Positions 14,826-24,331 of a DNA stretch of 64,000 bases are shown here, one piece after another. Location: NCBI GenBank assembly GCA_964602985.1, contig CAZRTJ010000005.1, forward strand, positions 115,452 to 179,451, given 5' to 3'. This stretch comes from CAYZJB01 sp964602985. Its GTDB lineage: Bacteria; CLD3; SB21. A program made the translations under genes and the position numbers. Position 1 is the stretch's first letter, and every line of letters starts with the position of its first letter. A model generated the notes under the pieces. That model saw only the letters and a list, made by a program, of their open reading frames with translations, did not search any database and had not been told where the DNA came from.

Positions 14826-16049
14826 TTACGCGGCGGTACGTTCCGCGATGCGATCGGTCGCCGAGAGCGCAGGTTCGGGCACGGCACGCCACACCAGCAC
14901 GCCCATCAGAAGCACGAAGAAACTGCCCAGTACGGTATTCCCGAAAAATCCGAGATTGGAATAGACGAGTCCGGCGAATGCACCGCCCAATCCCATTCCA
15001 ACCTGGCCGAGAGCGATGGTCAGGCTCAGGAAGGCGCCGCGTTGTTTGGCCGGTACGATTTCTGAAACCAGTGACTGCAATGGACTGATACGCATGGCCA
15101 CCATCGACATCATCCCGACGAACAGGATGTATGCCTCCCAGAAATGTGTCAGCACAAACGTGGTGGCAATCATGAGCATTGCCAGACCCAGACAGGAAAT
15201 CACGATCATCTTGCGTCGCCCGATCCGGTCCGATAACGAACCGGCATTCGGCCCGGTGATCACGGAGGCGATTCCGCCGATAAGAAATAGCGATGCGATC
15301 TCCGTGCCCCTGAGTTGAAATGTCTCCGTCAGCCACGTCGGCAGGTAGACGACATACATGGAAAAGCTTAGAAACATCAAACCGTAGACCGCGGCGGTCG
15401 CCGCCGTGGTGCGGTTTCGGATCAACTCGACAAAGGACTTGCCGACGTGCGCAAGGGTCCATCGGCCGTCGTGGCGTGGGACATTCGGCTGTGGCACGCA
15501 TCGCCAGATCAGCATGAAGGCCGCCGCCATGGTCACGGCAAAGAATGAAAATGGCCCCCTCACTCCGAGCCATCCGGCGAGAATCGTGCCCGTGGGGATT
15601 CCCAGAATCTGACCCGCAGAAATTCCCGTTGCGATCCAGCCGTTGGCCCAGCCTCTTCGTTCGTACGGGAAATAGTCTCCCACGTAGGAGACCGACGCGC
15701 CGCTGAGCATCCCGCCGGCCATGCCTGCCGCCGCACGTACGACCAGCATGGAATAGTAGTCGACGGCCAGATTATGCAGAGCGAGCGACAACGCCATCGA
15801 GCCTGTACCCAACAGAAGCACTCTCCTCCGCCCGATGCGATCGCTGATCGGCCCCATGATCACCGCAAAAACCGCTAAGGCCACCGCGTATGCGGTCACC
15901 AGGGTGCCTTGGAGATTTTCCGGTATGTGTAATTGCCGCCCGATCTGCGGCAAAATCGGCGCGAGAATCATCAACTGACTGCTGGCGGAGAACATGAGCA
16001 GCCAGAGCGAGAGAAGAATCCAGATATCGTGTTTGCGGATGTTTTTCAA
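14826..16049 (-). CDS. Major facilitator superfamily transporter
   Basis: 407 residues with about 12 membrane helices. The MFS signature between helices 2 and 3 is DRIGRRRVLLLG, and its repeat in the second half is DRIGRRKMIVISC. The general layout (LMILAPILPQIGRQL, then GAFAGLVYSNLGF late) resembles drug-efflux and sugar-exporter MFS proteins, with VPQPN and VPEP motifs at the ends of the halves. The substrate cannot be assigned. The frame starts with a TTG at 16049; no good ribosome binding site is visible, so the exact start is uncertain, but the first residues form a usual MFS N-terminus. It is unlinked functionally to its neighbours. Confidence 0.85.
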   Translation of the reverse strand: MKNIRKHDIWILLSLWLLMFSASSQLMILAPILPQIGRQLHIPENLQGTLVTAYAVALAVFAVIMGPISDRIGRRRVLLLGTGSMALSLALHNLAVDYYSMLVVRAAAGMAGGMLSGASVSYVGDYFPYERRGWANGWIATGISAGQILGIPTGTILAGWLGVRGPFSFFAVTMAAAFMLIWRCVPQPNVPRHDGRWTLAHVGKSFVELIRNRTTAATAAVYGLMFLSFSMYVVYLPTWLTETFQLRGTEIASLFLIGGIASVITGPNAGSLSDRIGRRKMIVISCLGLAMLMIATTFVLTHFWEAYILFVGMMSMVAMRISPLQSLVSEIVPAKQRGAFLSLTIALGQVGMGLGGAFAGLVYSNLGFFGNTVLGSFFVLLMGVLVWRAVPEPALSATDRIAERTAA

Positions 16050-16371
16050 ATGGGTTTTACTACGGGATTGCGTTCAATCAGTTTCACAAAAAACTCTGGC
16101 GAGGACAAATCCAGGACGAAAATGACACTTTCGGGTAAGCGGGACTCCTGGAACACCGCCCGAAACTCCGAACCCTGCCCTTACGCAGTTAGGTTCCTCA
16201 AAACAGCAATGGCTCTGTGAGCGTAAGGGAAGGGAAGGGAGGGGTTGCAGATGGAATTGCGTCTATCGACAATGGACTTGTGTGCGTGGGGACGGAGTTG
16301 CCCAAAACAAACAACTGCATTTGCACTCCCTGACTTTTTTTTATAGATTCGGCGCAACTTGAAAGGACCTC
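16050..16371. other. Intergenic region upstream of purF
   Basis: 322 bases without a gene between the divergent MFS and purF genes. It holds a 9-bp inverted repeat, CCCTTACGC (16178-16186) and GCGTAAGGG (16221-16229), separated by 34 bases, and a run of eight T at 16334-16341. TTGCAC (16321-16326) followed by TATAGA (16342-16347) could be a promoter with a short spacer. I could not match it to a known purine or PRPP riboswitch. Confidence 0.4.
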
Positions 16372-17763
16372 ATGATCGACGAGATTCGCGAAGAGTGCGG
16401 TGTCTTTGGCATTTACGGCCATCCGGACGCCGCGAAATTGACCTACCTGGGTTTGTATTCCCTTCAGCACCGCGGTCAAGAATCCACGGGTATCGTCTCC
16501 GCGGATGGCGAACATCTGCGACGGCATGTCGGTATGGGACTGGTCGGTGATGTGTACCGCGACCCGGCCATTTTGGAAAGTCTGACCGGTCCGATCGCGA
16601 TCGGACACAATCGTTATTCCACGACAGGCGGGAGTTTCTTGCAGAACGCTCAACCTCTTCACGCGATCATCAATACGGGAGAAATCGCCGCCGCGCACAA
16701 CGGCAACCTCATCAATTATCCCGCGCTCCGCGATCGCCTTCAGAAGGAGGGCGCCATTCTGCAATCCACAAGCGACACGGAGGTGATTCTGCATCTGGCC
16801 GCACGCAGCGGCAAGACGGATGTGCGCGAGCAGATCGTGGCCGCCCTTCAACAAATCCGCGGCGCGTATTCTCTCGTCCTGATCACCAAGGACCGTCTTT
16901 TTGCGGCGCGCGATCCTCATGGAATTCGACCGCTTTGCATCGGGACGCTGAATGGATCGTTTGTGATCGCCAGTGAGTCGTGTGCGCTCGATATCATCGG
17001 GGCGGAGTATGTGCGGGATCTCAAGCCTGGGGAATTGGTGACGGTCACCCGGTCGGGCCTGCAGGCGGAGATGCTCTTTGCGGAAATGCCCAAACCGGCG
17101 CATTGTATTTTTGAATTTGTCTATTTTTCGCGACCCGACAGCAAAATCTTCGGCGACAACGTGGACAAAGCGCGCAGGAAATTGGGCAAGAATCTCGCAG
17201 AGGAATTTCCCGTCGATGCCGACATCGTGATCGCGGTTCCCGACTCCAGCAACACTGCCGCCGTCGGGTATTCAAGGCGGACTGGAATCAAATTCGAACT
17301 CGGTCTGATCCGAAATCACTACGTAGGCAGGACCTTTATTAATCCCGTCCAGTCCTCACGCGATCACAAGGTGAAGTTGAAATTCAACGCCGTGGAAGGC
17401 GTCTTGCGGGATCGCAAAGTCGTTGTGATCGACGACTCGATCGTCCGCGGGACCACCCTGAAACCGCTCATTGCCATGATTCGAAAAGCCGGCGCCAAAG
17501 AGGTGCACGTACGAATCAGTTCGCCACCCGTGATCGCACCGTGTTACTACGGGATGGACTTCCCGACGCGCGAGGAACTGATTGCCAATCGCATGGACAA
17601 GTACGCACTGTGCAAAGAAGTCGGAGCCGACAGTCTCGAATATCTCTCCATGGAGGGTATGCTGGCATCTGTCCCTCACGAACATCACGGATATTGCACC
17701 GCCTGCTTCAGCGGCCAATATCCTGTTGCCGTCGATGAAGAAAAGGACAAATTGAAGTGCTGA
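16372..17763 (+). CDS. purF: Amidophosphoribosyltransferase
   Basis: 463 residues. PurF makes 5-phosphoribosylamine from PRPP and glutamine, the first committed step of purine synthesis. The Ntn-hydrolase glutaminase begins with an eight-residue propeptide, after which C9 (CGVFGIYG) becomes the N-terminal nucleophile. HNRYSTTG, HNGNLINY and SDTEVI are glutaminase landmarks. The C-terminal phosphoribosyltransferase domain shows VVVIDDSIVRGTT, the PRPP loop. The propeptide and C-terminal cysteines (CTACFSGQYP) suggest the Bacillus-type enzyme with a [4Fe-4S] cluster. AAAGGA precedes the ATG. No other pur gene is in the window. Confidence 0.97.
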   Translation: MIDEIREECGVFGIYGHPDAAKLTYLGLYSLQHRGQESTGIVSADGEHLRRHVGMGLVGDVYRDPAILESLTGPIAIGHNRYSTTGGSFLQNAQPLHAIINTGEIAAAHNGNLINYPALRDRLQKEGAILQSTSDTEVILHLAARSGKTDVREQIVAALQQIRGAYSLVLITKDRLFAARDPHGIRPLCIGTLNGSFVIASESCALDIIGAEYVRDLKPGELVTVTRSGLQAEMLFAEMPKPAHCIFEFVYFSRPDSKIFGDNVDKARRKLGKNLAEEFPVDADIVIAVPDSSNTAAVGYSRRTGIKFELGLIRNHYVGRTFINPVQSSRDHKVKLKFNAVEGVLRDRKVVVIDDSIVRGTTLKPLIAMIRKAGAKEVHVRISSPPVIAPCYYGMDFPTREELIANRMDKYALCKEVGADSLEYLSMEGMLASVPHEHHGYCTACFSGQYPVAVDEEKDKLKC

Positions 17764-17772
17764 GACACGAAG

Positions 17773-17796
17773 GACCCCGCCGGTAAGGGCGGGGTC
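17773..17796. terminator. Hairpin between convergent purF and lipoprotein genes
   Basis: GACCCCGCC (17773-17781), six-base loop, GGCGGGGTC (17788-17796): a perfect 9-bp GC-rich stem ten bases after the purF stop. No T-tract follows on either strand, so it is a likely but not classical terminator; its place between two convergent stops supports the role. Confidence 0.55.
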
Positions 17797-17817
17797 GTTG
17801 CGTGTGTCTGTCGTCCT

Positions 17818-18549
17818 CTAGGGTGTCACCGCGACAAGGTCCTCAAATCCCTTTTCCCCTTTGGTTGCAATCGCCCGCACTAGTCCGACTCCCGGCGCGT
17901 AGATTTTGTGCTCTTCTATCCCAGGCTCGAGCGGATTGTATTCCAGCGTCATGAGACAGTTATTGAATGTACCGTATGGCACAGTGATGGTTTCCTGGAG
18001 GCTCAATACCTGAGCGACGTCTTCGGCCTCGCCTTCATAGTATTCCTGACGATACCACATACCGACCAGTGGCTGAGACAGAATGAGAATCCCCGGCAAT
18101 GCGCCATCGATCCCCGATTCCCATGAGCCGGACGTGTTTGCCACCTCTCCATTCTTCATCTCGCGTGAATCTTCTCCAAAGTACCAGACGTTGCCGGACC
18201 GATCTTGTGCGTACCAGTCGAACGTGTCCTCGACCAGACTGCCCTCTTCGAATTCGCGGGCCTGGACCACCCGACACTGGACTCCCATGACGACACGAAT
18301 GCTGTCGGTTACGCGTTCATGCACCTCGACGGCCCTTCCGCGTTCATCCTCTCCGACATAGTTCCAACTTCGCCCGATAAGGATCGGAAAATAAGTCGTC
18401 CCGGTGATGGAATCCGCCGGCAAGAAATCGGCGGGGTCAATCGATACAACGTAAGGCGAATTCCCGGGATTGGTCGGATTGGGATCATCTTCGCAGCCAG
18501 ATACCACGAAGATCCCCCAAAGCGCCACTACGTGATGGATTCGAAACAT
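17818..18549 (-). CDS. Secreted lipoprotein of unknown function
   Basis: 243 residues preceded by a strong GGAGG site. The signal peptide ends in VSGC with C19 as the lipid site. The mature part begins with an acidic, proline-rich linker (EDDPNPTNPGNSPY) and then a beta-rich domain: FPILIGRSWNYVGEDERG, VMGVQCRVVQAREFEEG, DRSGNVWYFGEDS, TVPYGTFNNCLMTLEYNPL and IYAPGVGLV. Proteins with this layout are widespread in environmental genomes as lipoproteins without assigned function. It is transcribed away from the OmpR-type regulator at 18717, and the shared 167-base gap contains a tandem repeat that may be the regulator's binding site, so it may be a target or sensor partner of that system. Confidence 0.7.
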   Translation of the reverse strand: MFRIHHVVALWGIFVVSGCEDDPNPTNPGNSPYVVSIDPADFLPADSITGTTYFPILIGRSWNYVGEDERGRAVEVHERVTDSIRVVMGVQCRVVQAREFEEGSLVEDTFDWYAQDRSGNVWYFGEDSREMKNGEVANTSGSWESGIDGALPGILILSQPLVGMWYRQEYYEGEAEDVAQVLSLQETITVPYGTFNNCLMTLEYNPLEPGIEEHKIYAPGVGLVRAIATKGEKGFEDLVAVTP

Positions 18550-18600
18550 GATGTCCTCCTTTCGAAAATTGGGTTATCTGACTTCAACATAGCAGGAGAA

Positions 18601-18619
18601 CCTTAAACCTACCTTAAAC
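18601..18619. promoter_or_regulatory. Tandem octamer repeat, possible OmpR-family operator
   Basis: CCTTAAAC occurs at 18601-18608 and 18612-18619, an 11-base period, i.e. on one face of the helix, as OmpR/PhoB-family dimers require. It lies in the gap between the divergent lipoprotein and response-regulator genes and could serve autoregulation of both. TGTTAATA follows at 18623 as a possible weaker third site. Confidence 0.4.
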
Positions 18620-18716
18620 GTCTGTTAATAGTCTTCAGGGTTGGATTTACGCGTTGCCATTACCAGGATGGCTGAGGTATATTGAATCGTAATCGACATG
18701 ACACGAGGAAGAACCA

Positions 18717-19397
18717 ATGAGAATTCTCGTCGTTGAAGACGATCAGCGCCTTGCCCAATTCCTCAAACATGGACTGACGCGGGATGGGTTTGCCGTCGAT
18801 GTGTGCGGCGACGGCGAATCGGCAATGATTGAATTTGAGGTCAATTCGTATGACCTGCTGATTGTAGACTGGATTCTCCCGGGAATGGATGGCATTTCGA
18901 TTTGCCGGGCGATTCGCTCAAGAGGATCCCATGTCCCGATCCTCTTTCTCACCGCTCAAGACTCCATTCAGGACAAGGTCGCGGGGCTGGAGTCAGGCGC
19001 CGATGATTATCTGACCAAACCTTTTTCGTTCATGGAACTGTCCGCCCGCCTTCAAGCCCTCTTGCGAAGACGACATGCGCCGATCGAGACATTGCGAATA
19101 GACGATCTTGAAATGAACGTACCGGAACGCAAGGTGACGCGCGGAGGTCGGAGAGTCGAATTGTCCAACAAAGAGTTTTCGATTTTGGAATTTCTCCTTC
19201 GCAATCGAAACCGTCTGATCACCCACGCCTCGCTGGCCAGCCACGTGTGGGAAGTCGACTTTGACTCCGGAACCAATCTGATCTACGTGTACGTTGCGCA
19301 ACTTCGAAGCAAATTAGATTGCGGCTCACGACGTCCGTTGATTGTTACCATCCGTGGGGCTGGATACATGTTGAAGGAGCCGGAGAACCAGCCATGA
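18717..19397 (+). CDS. OmpR/PhoB-family response regulator
   Basis: 226 residues. Receiver domain (1-118): acidic pocket E8-D9, phosphoacceptor D51 in LLIVDWILP, lysine in DDYLTKPFSF. Winged-helix DNA-binding domain (about 128-222): VELSNKEFSILEFLLRNRN, then VYVAQLRSKLDC and TIRGAGYML, as in CusR/CopR-type regulators. GAGGAAG precedes the ATG. It is the first gene of a five-gene operon and overlaps the TonB receptor by four bases (ATGA). The kinases at 22097 and 24318 in the same operon are candidate partners, though both carry their own receivers. Confidence 0.93.
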   Translation: MRILVVEDDQRLAQFLKHGLTRDGFAVDVCGDGESAMIEFEVNSYDLLIVDWILPGMDGISICRAIRSRGSHVPILFLTAQDSIQDKVAGLESGADDYLTKPFSFMELSARLQALLRRRHAPIETLRIDDLEMNVPERKVTRGGRRVELSNKEFSILEFLLRNRNRLITHASLASHVWEVDFDSGTNLIYVYVAQLRSKLDCGSRRPLIVTIRGAGYMLKEPENQP

Positions 19398-21541
19398 CCG
19401 ATCTGCGCCGCGCCGCCTTCGTTGTCGCCTTCCTGGTCGGGACGGTTTCGCCCCTGTATTCGCAAGAAGGTCTGTTCAAGCTATCCCTCGAAGATCTGCT
19501 CAACGTAAATGTGAAGATTTCGACCGCACTCAAAAGCACGTCCACGCCGGAGGAAGCCCCCGCCGCCGTGTTCGTTCTGACCCGCGACGATCTGGATAAC
19601 CTCGGAGTGTGGACCCTCGGGGAGGCGCTGAATTACGTTCCGGGATTCACCGTCGGAAAATCAATTCAGAGCGGTCAACAAAAAAATATTTATGTGCGCG
19701 GTGAATTCGGCTCACTATCCGAGGGGATCCTGCTTCTGTACAATGGCCAGCGACTCAATGACGGCATCACGGGAGGGCCCATGGCCTTTCGACCCGACAT
19801 CGCGTTAGACAACATCCGCCAGATCGAAGTCGTCCGCGGTCCGTCCAGTGGGCTTTACGGCGCCAATGCATTCGTTGCCGTAGTCAATTTGATCCCCTAT
19901 CGCGGGTCGGACGTTCGATCGTCGGGGGTTTCGGCGCAGGCGGGCACGCACGGCTTGGCGAACATTCGCGCCTCCCATCACGTGACCATTGGCCGTCGCG
20001 TCTCTGCCGTACTGTTCGGGAGTTTTCATCAACTGGACGAGGAACTGCGCCAGAACGACGTCGATCAGAACCTCTACGATTCCCTCGCCGCCCGATTCGT
20101 TCCCCGCTCGTGGACGGACCGTTTTAATCGTGAGCAGTTTCGCCTCCACACGTTGGGAACGTCCGTGAGCCTGGGAAGTATGGAAATCGAATCGGCGTAC
20201 CAGTACTCATCGGCTGCCAATCACTGGGGAATGGGAACGGTGGAACGATCCGCTCCGTTAGAAAACCGACACCGCTATTCCTCTTTCCGCGTCGGAGCAC
20301 GAGGTTCCACGCCTGTATTCTCCCGCCATCGTCTGCATGTAATGGGTAGTTATGTACAGCATCGGGCAGAAAATGTTTTCAAAGTTGAGAATTTTCGATC
20401 CAATTTCGCCGAAGGGTTTGATCCGCCCGGTCGTGCCAGCATTTTTGAATCGGAACTCGGCACCTCGTCGTTCAACGCAGAAGGATTCGTCGAACTCATT
20501 TGGTCGCCCCGTCATGTGACCGTGTCCGGCGTCAACCTGCAGGCCGACGTGATCAACAACGTAGACAACTCCACTTCCTTACTCGATGTGAACGGCGATG
20601 GGATTTACGACGCCGTGGCTACCGACGACACATTGGATACGCACCTCGGCCGTGACACCCGGCAGATCTCCGCCGCGTTCTTCCAGCACACGTGGACTCC
20701 ATGGAAATGGATCACCTTGACGGGCGGAGCCCGGCTCGATCATTACAGCGACGTCGGTAATTCGCTCAATCCGAGACTGGGATTCGTTGTCCGGCCGGCC
20801 GATCGATGGCGCGTCAAAGGAATGTACGGTCGTGCGTTTCGCGCGCCCTCGTTCTTTGAGAGAGTACAAAGTGACTTCACTGCGCTCACAGGTCGTCTGA
20901 TCGAAAACTCCAGTTTGCGTCCCGAAACGATTGAAACGTACGAAATTCAGGTTACCTTCTCACCAACCGACGTCCTCTCCTTCAGCGTCAATGGCTTCTA
21001 CAATGACGTCCAGAACGCCATTCAGCAAGTGAGCATCGAACAGCCCGGAATTCCGACTCAGACAGGGTGGGAGAATTCCGTCAGTCGGGATTGGAAGGGA
21101 TTCGAAATCGGGCTGCGATGGTCGCCGGCCCCTCCGCTTTCGATTCTCGGAAACTATTCGTACACGCAAACCACCGACGAACGCACGGCGGATATAGAAT
21201 CCCCTGTCGCGGGGATACCCAGTCATGCGCTGAATCTCGCCCTGTGGGGAAAATGGCGACGCTTTCTTCTGGGAATGAGTATGATTTCCCGCTTTGGATG
21301 GAACGACGTTCCACCCCTCACCACGCCGGTTTTGGAGAATCCACGCATTGACCTGCCCTCCTATACGCTGCTTCAGGCGCGCCTAGTCGTACGAGAAGTC
21401 TGGAACTCGCTCTCCCTCACGCTCGATGGCAGCAATCTGTTGAACCACCGCGTCCTTTTCAACGACGGTGGCTCGGTGGTCCCGCAAGGGATCCCCGGGA
21501 ATGCGCGTCGTTTCACTGTCGGACTGCATTACATGTTCTGA
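19394..21541 (+). CDS. TonB-dependent outer-membrane receptor
   Basis: 715 residues from the ATG at 19394 (within ATGA); signal peptide to about residue 24 (VAFLVGTVSPLYSQ). The N-terminus continues with LFKLSLEDLLNVNVKISTA, a common lead into the plug domain, followed by EEAPAAVFVLTRDDLDNLG, QKNIYVRGEFG and IEVVRGPSSGLYGANAFVAVVN (about 40-170). The rest is a 22-strand-type barrel ending in GLHYMF with the terminal phenylalanine. TonB receptors import siderophores, cobalamin, metals or carbohydrates. The substrate is not evident. Being sandwiched between a regulator and YfiR/kinase genes suggests it takes part in the signal input of this operon. Confidence 0.92.
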   Translation: MTDLRRAAFVVAFLVGTVSPLYSQEGLFKLSLEDLLNVNVKISTALKSTSTPEEAPAAVFVLTRDDLDNLGVWTLGEALNYVPGFTVGKSIQSGQQKNIYVRGEFGSLSEGILLLYNGQRLNDGITGGPMAFRPDIALDNIRQIEVVRGPSSGLYGANAFVAVVNLIPYRGSDVRSSGVSAQAGTHGLANIRASHHVTIGRRVSAVLFGSFHQLDEELRQNDVDQNLYDSLAARFVPRSWTDRFNREQFRLHTLGTSVSLGSMEIESAYQYSSAANHWGMGTVERSAPLENRHRYSSFRVGARGSTPVFSRHRLHVMGSYVQHRAENVFKVENFRSNFAEGFDPPGRASIFESELGTSSFNAEGFVELIWSPRHVTVSGVNLQADVINNVDNSTSLLDVNGDGIYDAVATDDTLDTHLGRDTRQISAAFFQHTWTPWKWITLTGGARLDHYSDVGNSLNPRLGFVVRPADRWRVKGMYGRAFRAPSFFERVQSDFTALTGRLIENSSLRPETIETYEIQVTFSPTDVLSFSVNGFYNDVQNAIQQVSIEQPGIPTQTGWENSVSRDWKGFEIGLRWSPAPPLSILGNYSYTQTTDERTADIESPVAGIPSHALNLALWGKWRRFLLGMSMISRFGWNDVPPLTTPVLENPRIDLPSYTLLQARLVVREVWNSLSLTLDGSNLLNHRVLFNDGGSVVPQGIPGNARRFTVGLHYMF

Positions 21542-21542
21542 T

Positions 21543-22100
21543 ATGCGAGGCTCCTCGTCACATTCATGGGTTGTTCTGATTTTCTTCGGGTGGATGTTGC
21601 CGGATTCCCCGGCCCTCACGCAAAACTCCGATCGCGACTACGAGATCTATCACATTCAGGCGGCCTTCATTTATAACTTTATCGACTACGTCACGTGGCC
21701 GGAATCGGTTCCGCGCCGACAGCACTTCAGGATCGGCATCCTGGGGCTGGATCCATTCGAGGACGCTTTTGTCCCCATCGAGGGCACGCAAGTTCGCGGT
21801 CAAACGATCCAGATCCACAAGTCGGATCGCTTCGCCGATCTTCAGGATTGTCACATCCTCTTTATCTCGTCTTCCGAAGCGCGTCGACTGCCGGCGATCT
21901 TGCAAGAGTTAGGAAAGACGCCCGCGTTGACGGTCAGCGACATGGATCGCTTCGCGAAAATGGGAGGCATGATCCAGTTTTACGTAACCGATGTTGGTGG
22001 AGAGTTAAAAGTGCGATTCGATATCAACAAAGAACGCGTCGATGCATCGGGGTTGAGGATGAGTTTTAAACTCCTGTCGTTGGCGCGGGCAAAACAATGA
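21543..22100 (+). CDS. YfiR-like (DUF4154) periplasmic protein
   Basis: 185 residues from the ATG at 21543, one base after the receptor stop; signal peptide to about 30. The DUF4154 pattern is clear: YHIQAAFIYNFIDYVTWPES, RIGILGLDPF, CHILFISSSEARRLPAIL, TVSDMDRFAKMGGMIQF and INKERVDASGLRMSFKLLSLA. In Pseudomonas, YfiR is the periplasmic inhibitor of the CHASE8-HAMP diguanylate cyclase YfiN. Here the next gene is a histidine kinase with a similar periplasmic sensor, so this protein may control that kinase. Only one cysteine is visible in the mature part, unlike Pseudomonas YfiR, which uses disulphides. Confidence 0.9.
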   Translation: MRGSSSHSWVVLIFFGWMLPDSPALTQNSDRDYEIYHIQAAFIYNFIDYVTWPESVPRRQHFRIGILGLDPFEDAFVPIEGTQVRGQTIQIHKSDRFADLQDCHILFISSSEARRLPAILQELGKTPALTVSDMDRFAKMGGMIQFYVTDVGGELKVRFDINKERVDASGLRMSFKLLSLARAKQ

Positions 22101-24331
22101 GGAGATTCGTGCGCCGTCTTTCCATTCGAGGCAAGCTGATCCTGATTGTGATGTCCGTGGTCGTGTTGGCCCTGTTTCTCGCGTCCACTGCCTTCGTCGC
22201 GTACGACGTCCTCTCGTATCGGACTTCCCTCGAAGAGGAATTACGTATCCTCGCGCAGATCGCCGGAGACAATTGCACGGCCGCATTGCAATTTGACGAT
22301 GCACAGGGAGCGTCCGGCGTCCTCGCCACGTTCCACAACCGACCCTCCATTGTGTCGGCAGCCGTATTTCGGGAAGATTCGTCGTTGTTTGCGTCGTATG
22401 AGCGGGCGGGCCGAGGCGTCACGCGTCCCGTCAATGGCCGACAACCGCCGCACGGAGTCTCCTGGTCGTCCGAGGATGTTCGTGTCGTATTGCCCATCGT
22501 GGCACGAGATCGACCGATCGGTACCATTGCCATCCAATGCGACTTGAGTTCACTCTACGCCATTCTGCGACAAGACATTCTGATTGTGGGCGGACTTTTC
22601 CTTTTGGCGGGCTTCTCGGCGTTGATCCTGGCCACGCGATTGCAACGCGTGATTGTCCAACCCATCCTCACGTTGGGATCCACGGCAAAACGCGTCGCCG
22701 AGTCCAAGGAGTACGGCGTTCGGGCTCCTACCCAGCATCATGATGAAATTGCCGATCTCACACGAGCCTTCAACAACATGCTGGACGAAATTGAGGAACG
22801 GGAAGCATCCCTCAAGGCCTATCGCGATCATCTGGAGGATCTGGTGGAACAGCGTACTCAAAGTCTCACCTTGGCCAATGAACAACTTCAGAAAGAAATG
22901 AAGGAGCGCGAACAAGTGCAACTCCGCCTCGTCCACGCCAAAGAGGAAGCCGAAAAGGCCAACCGGCTGAAGTCGCAGTTCCTCGCTAATATGAGTCACG
23001 AACTGCGCACTCCGATGAATTCGATCCTCGGTTTTTCGAACCTGCTCACCCGGTCCAGCGACGCGAAGGTTCGAGATTTCGCGGAGACCATTCTGCGCAG
23101 CGGTCAACGGTTGATGCGATTGATAGACGACGTCCTGGACTTGTCCAAAGTCGAGGCCGGCAAAATTTTCATCCGAAAGCATGAATTTGAAATCCGAAAT
23201 CTGTCGACGATCCGGGATACCGTCCTTCCCCTCCTCGGTGGAAAATCGATTGACTTCTCGGTGCATTTTGATCCGGATCTGCCACGGACCGTGTTTTCAG
23301 ACGAAGTCAAGGTTTTGCAGGTGCTGACCAACCTCGTCAGCAATGCGATCAAGTTTACTACGTCCGGTTTCGTCCGTGTCGATTGCACGTTGGAACAAGA
23401 CGGACGGGAACTGCAATTCGCGGTAAGAGATAGCGGGATTGGCATTCGAAACGAGCATCAGGAGACGATCTTTGAAGAGTTTTACCAGGTTGACAAGGGG
23501 CGTTCCGTGGGGTCCGGTCTCGGACTCTCGATTAGTCGGCAGATTGCGCGCGCGCTCGGCGGTCGACTCTGGGTCGAATCCTCATACGGCGAGGGCTCCT
23601 GCTTCTACTTCTCGATCGAGGTCGCGAAAAGCAGCGAGGGACATGTCCAAGACCCAGATCGGATTCAGACCGATGTTCTCGAGACGGCAGTTCGAACTCC
23701 AATTGTCCATTCGCATGTCCTGATAGCGGAAGACGAAGAATCGAACCAGAAGCTCTTTCGTGAGTTGCTCGAAGGCTTTGACATTGTAGTCGTCGGCGAT
23801 GGCGATGAAGTGCTTTCTGAATGCCGTCGCCGTAAGCCCGCCCTGATCTTGATGGATATCATGATGCCGAACGTCAACGGGGAAACCGCACTTCGGAATT
23901 TGCGGAGGGAGGAGAGCCTGCGCCATGTTCCCGTCATTGCGGTCACGGCCAAAGTCATGGTCGGCGACCGCGAACATCTCCTCGCAGAAGGGTTCGACGG
24001 TTATCTCGCCAAACCGATTGAGGAGCACGAATTACATTCACTGCTCCGCTCCTACGGGTTGCAGCCGACGAAGCCCCGCCCCGCTACGTCCACTGTCTCT
24101 TCTCGAAGAGAGCGCTTGTCGCAATTGTACGAATTGCGACAACTCAAGTTCTTCCAGAGCCAGGACATTCGGCGATGTCTTCGTACGCTCCTGCAGATGT
24201 CGCCCGCAGCGGAAGTCGATTCGATCCAACGGCTCACCGACTGTTATCAAAGGCGGGATGAGATTTCATTTCTTCGCACTTTAGAGGAATGCATCATTCA
24301 GATCGAGACCGGCGAAGATGAAAACCAATAG
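22097..24331 (+). CDS. Hybrid histidine kinase with CHASE8-like sensor, HAMP and receiver
   Basis: 744 residues. Membrane helix about 12-35; periplasmic CHASE8-like domain about 36-158 (RTSLEEELRILAQIAGDNC, TAALQFDDAQGASGVLATF); second helix about 160-180; HAMP about 181-235 (LTLGSTAKRVAESKEYGVR, DEIADLTRAFNNMLDEI); coiled coil to 290; HisKA with H301 in SHELRTPMNSI; HATPase (VSNAIKF, RDSGIGI, GSGLGLSIS) about 400-510; receiver with D587 in LILMDIMMP. The 90-residue tail is helical and unassigned. The CHASE8-HAMP front is the one of YfiN, with a kinase in place of the GGDEF domain. It overlaps the YfiR-like gene by four bases and the next gene by 14. Confidence 0.92.
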   Translation: MRRFVRRLSIRGKLILIVMSVVVLALFLASTAFVAYDVLSYRTSLEEELRILAQIAGDNCTAALQFDDAQGASGVLATFHNRPSIVSAAVFREDSSLFASYERAGRGVTRPVNGRQPPHGVSWSSEDVRVVLPIVARDRPIGTIAIQCDLSSLYAILRQDILIVGGLFLLAGFSALILATRLQRVIVQPILTLGSTAKRVAESKEYGVRAPTQHHDEIADLTRAFNNMLDEIEEREASLKAYRDHLEDLVEQRTQSLTLANEQLQKEMKEREQVQLRLVHAKEEAEKANRLKSQFLANMSHELRTPMNSILGFSNLLTRSSDAKVRDFAETILRSGQRLMRLIDDVLDLSKVEAGKIFIRKHEFEIRNLSTIRDTVLPLLGGKSIDFSVHFDPDLPRTVFSDEVKVLQVLTNLVSNAIKFTTSGFVRVDCTLEQDGRELQFAVRDSGIGIRNEHQETIFEEFYQVDKGRSVGSGLGLSISRQIARALGGRLWVESSYGEGSCFYFSIEVAKSSEGHVQDPDRIQTDVLETAVRTPIVHSHVLIAEDEESNQKLFRELLEGFDIVVVGDGDEVLSECRRRKPALILMDIMMPNVNGETALRNLRREESLRHVPVIAVTAKVMVGDREHLLAEGFDGYLAKPIEEHELHSLLRSYGLQPTKPRPATSTVSSRRERLSQLYELRQLKFFQSQDIRRCLRTLLQMSPAAEVDSIQRLTDCYQRRDEISFLRTLEECIIQIETGEDENQ

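Noticed and set aside
14752..15573. N-terminal extension of the HD-GYP regulator to 624 residues
   Set aside because: The extra 274 codons overlap the MFS gene in another frame and read as low-information arginine/histidine-rich sequence; the receiver domain starts exactly at the ATG at 14751.
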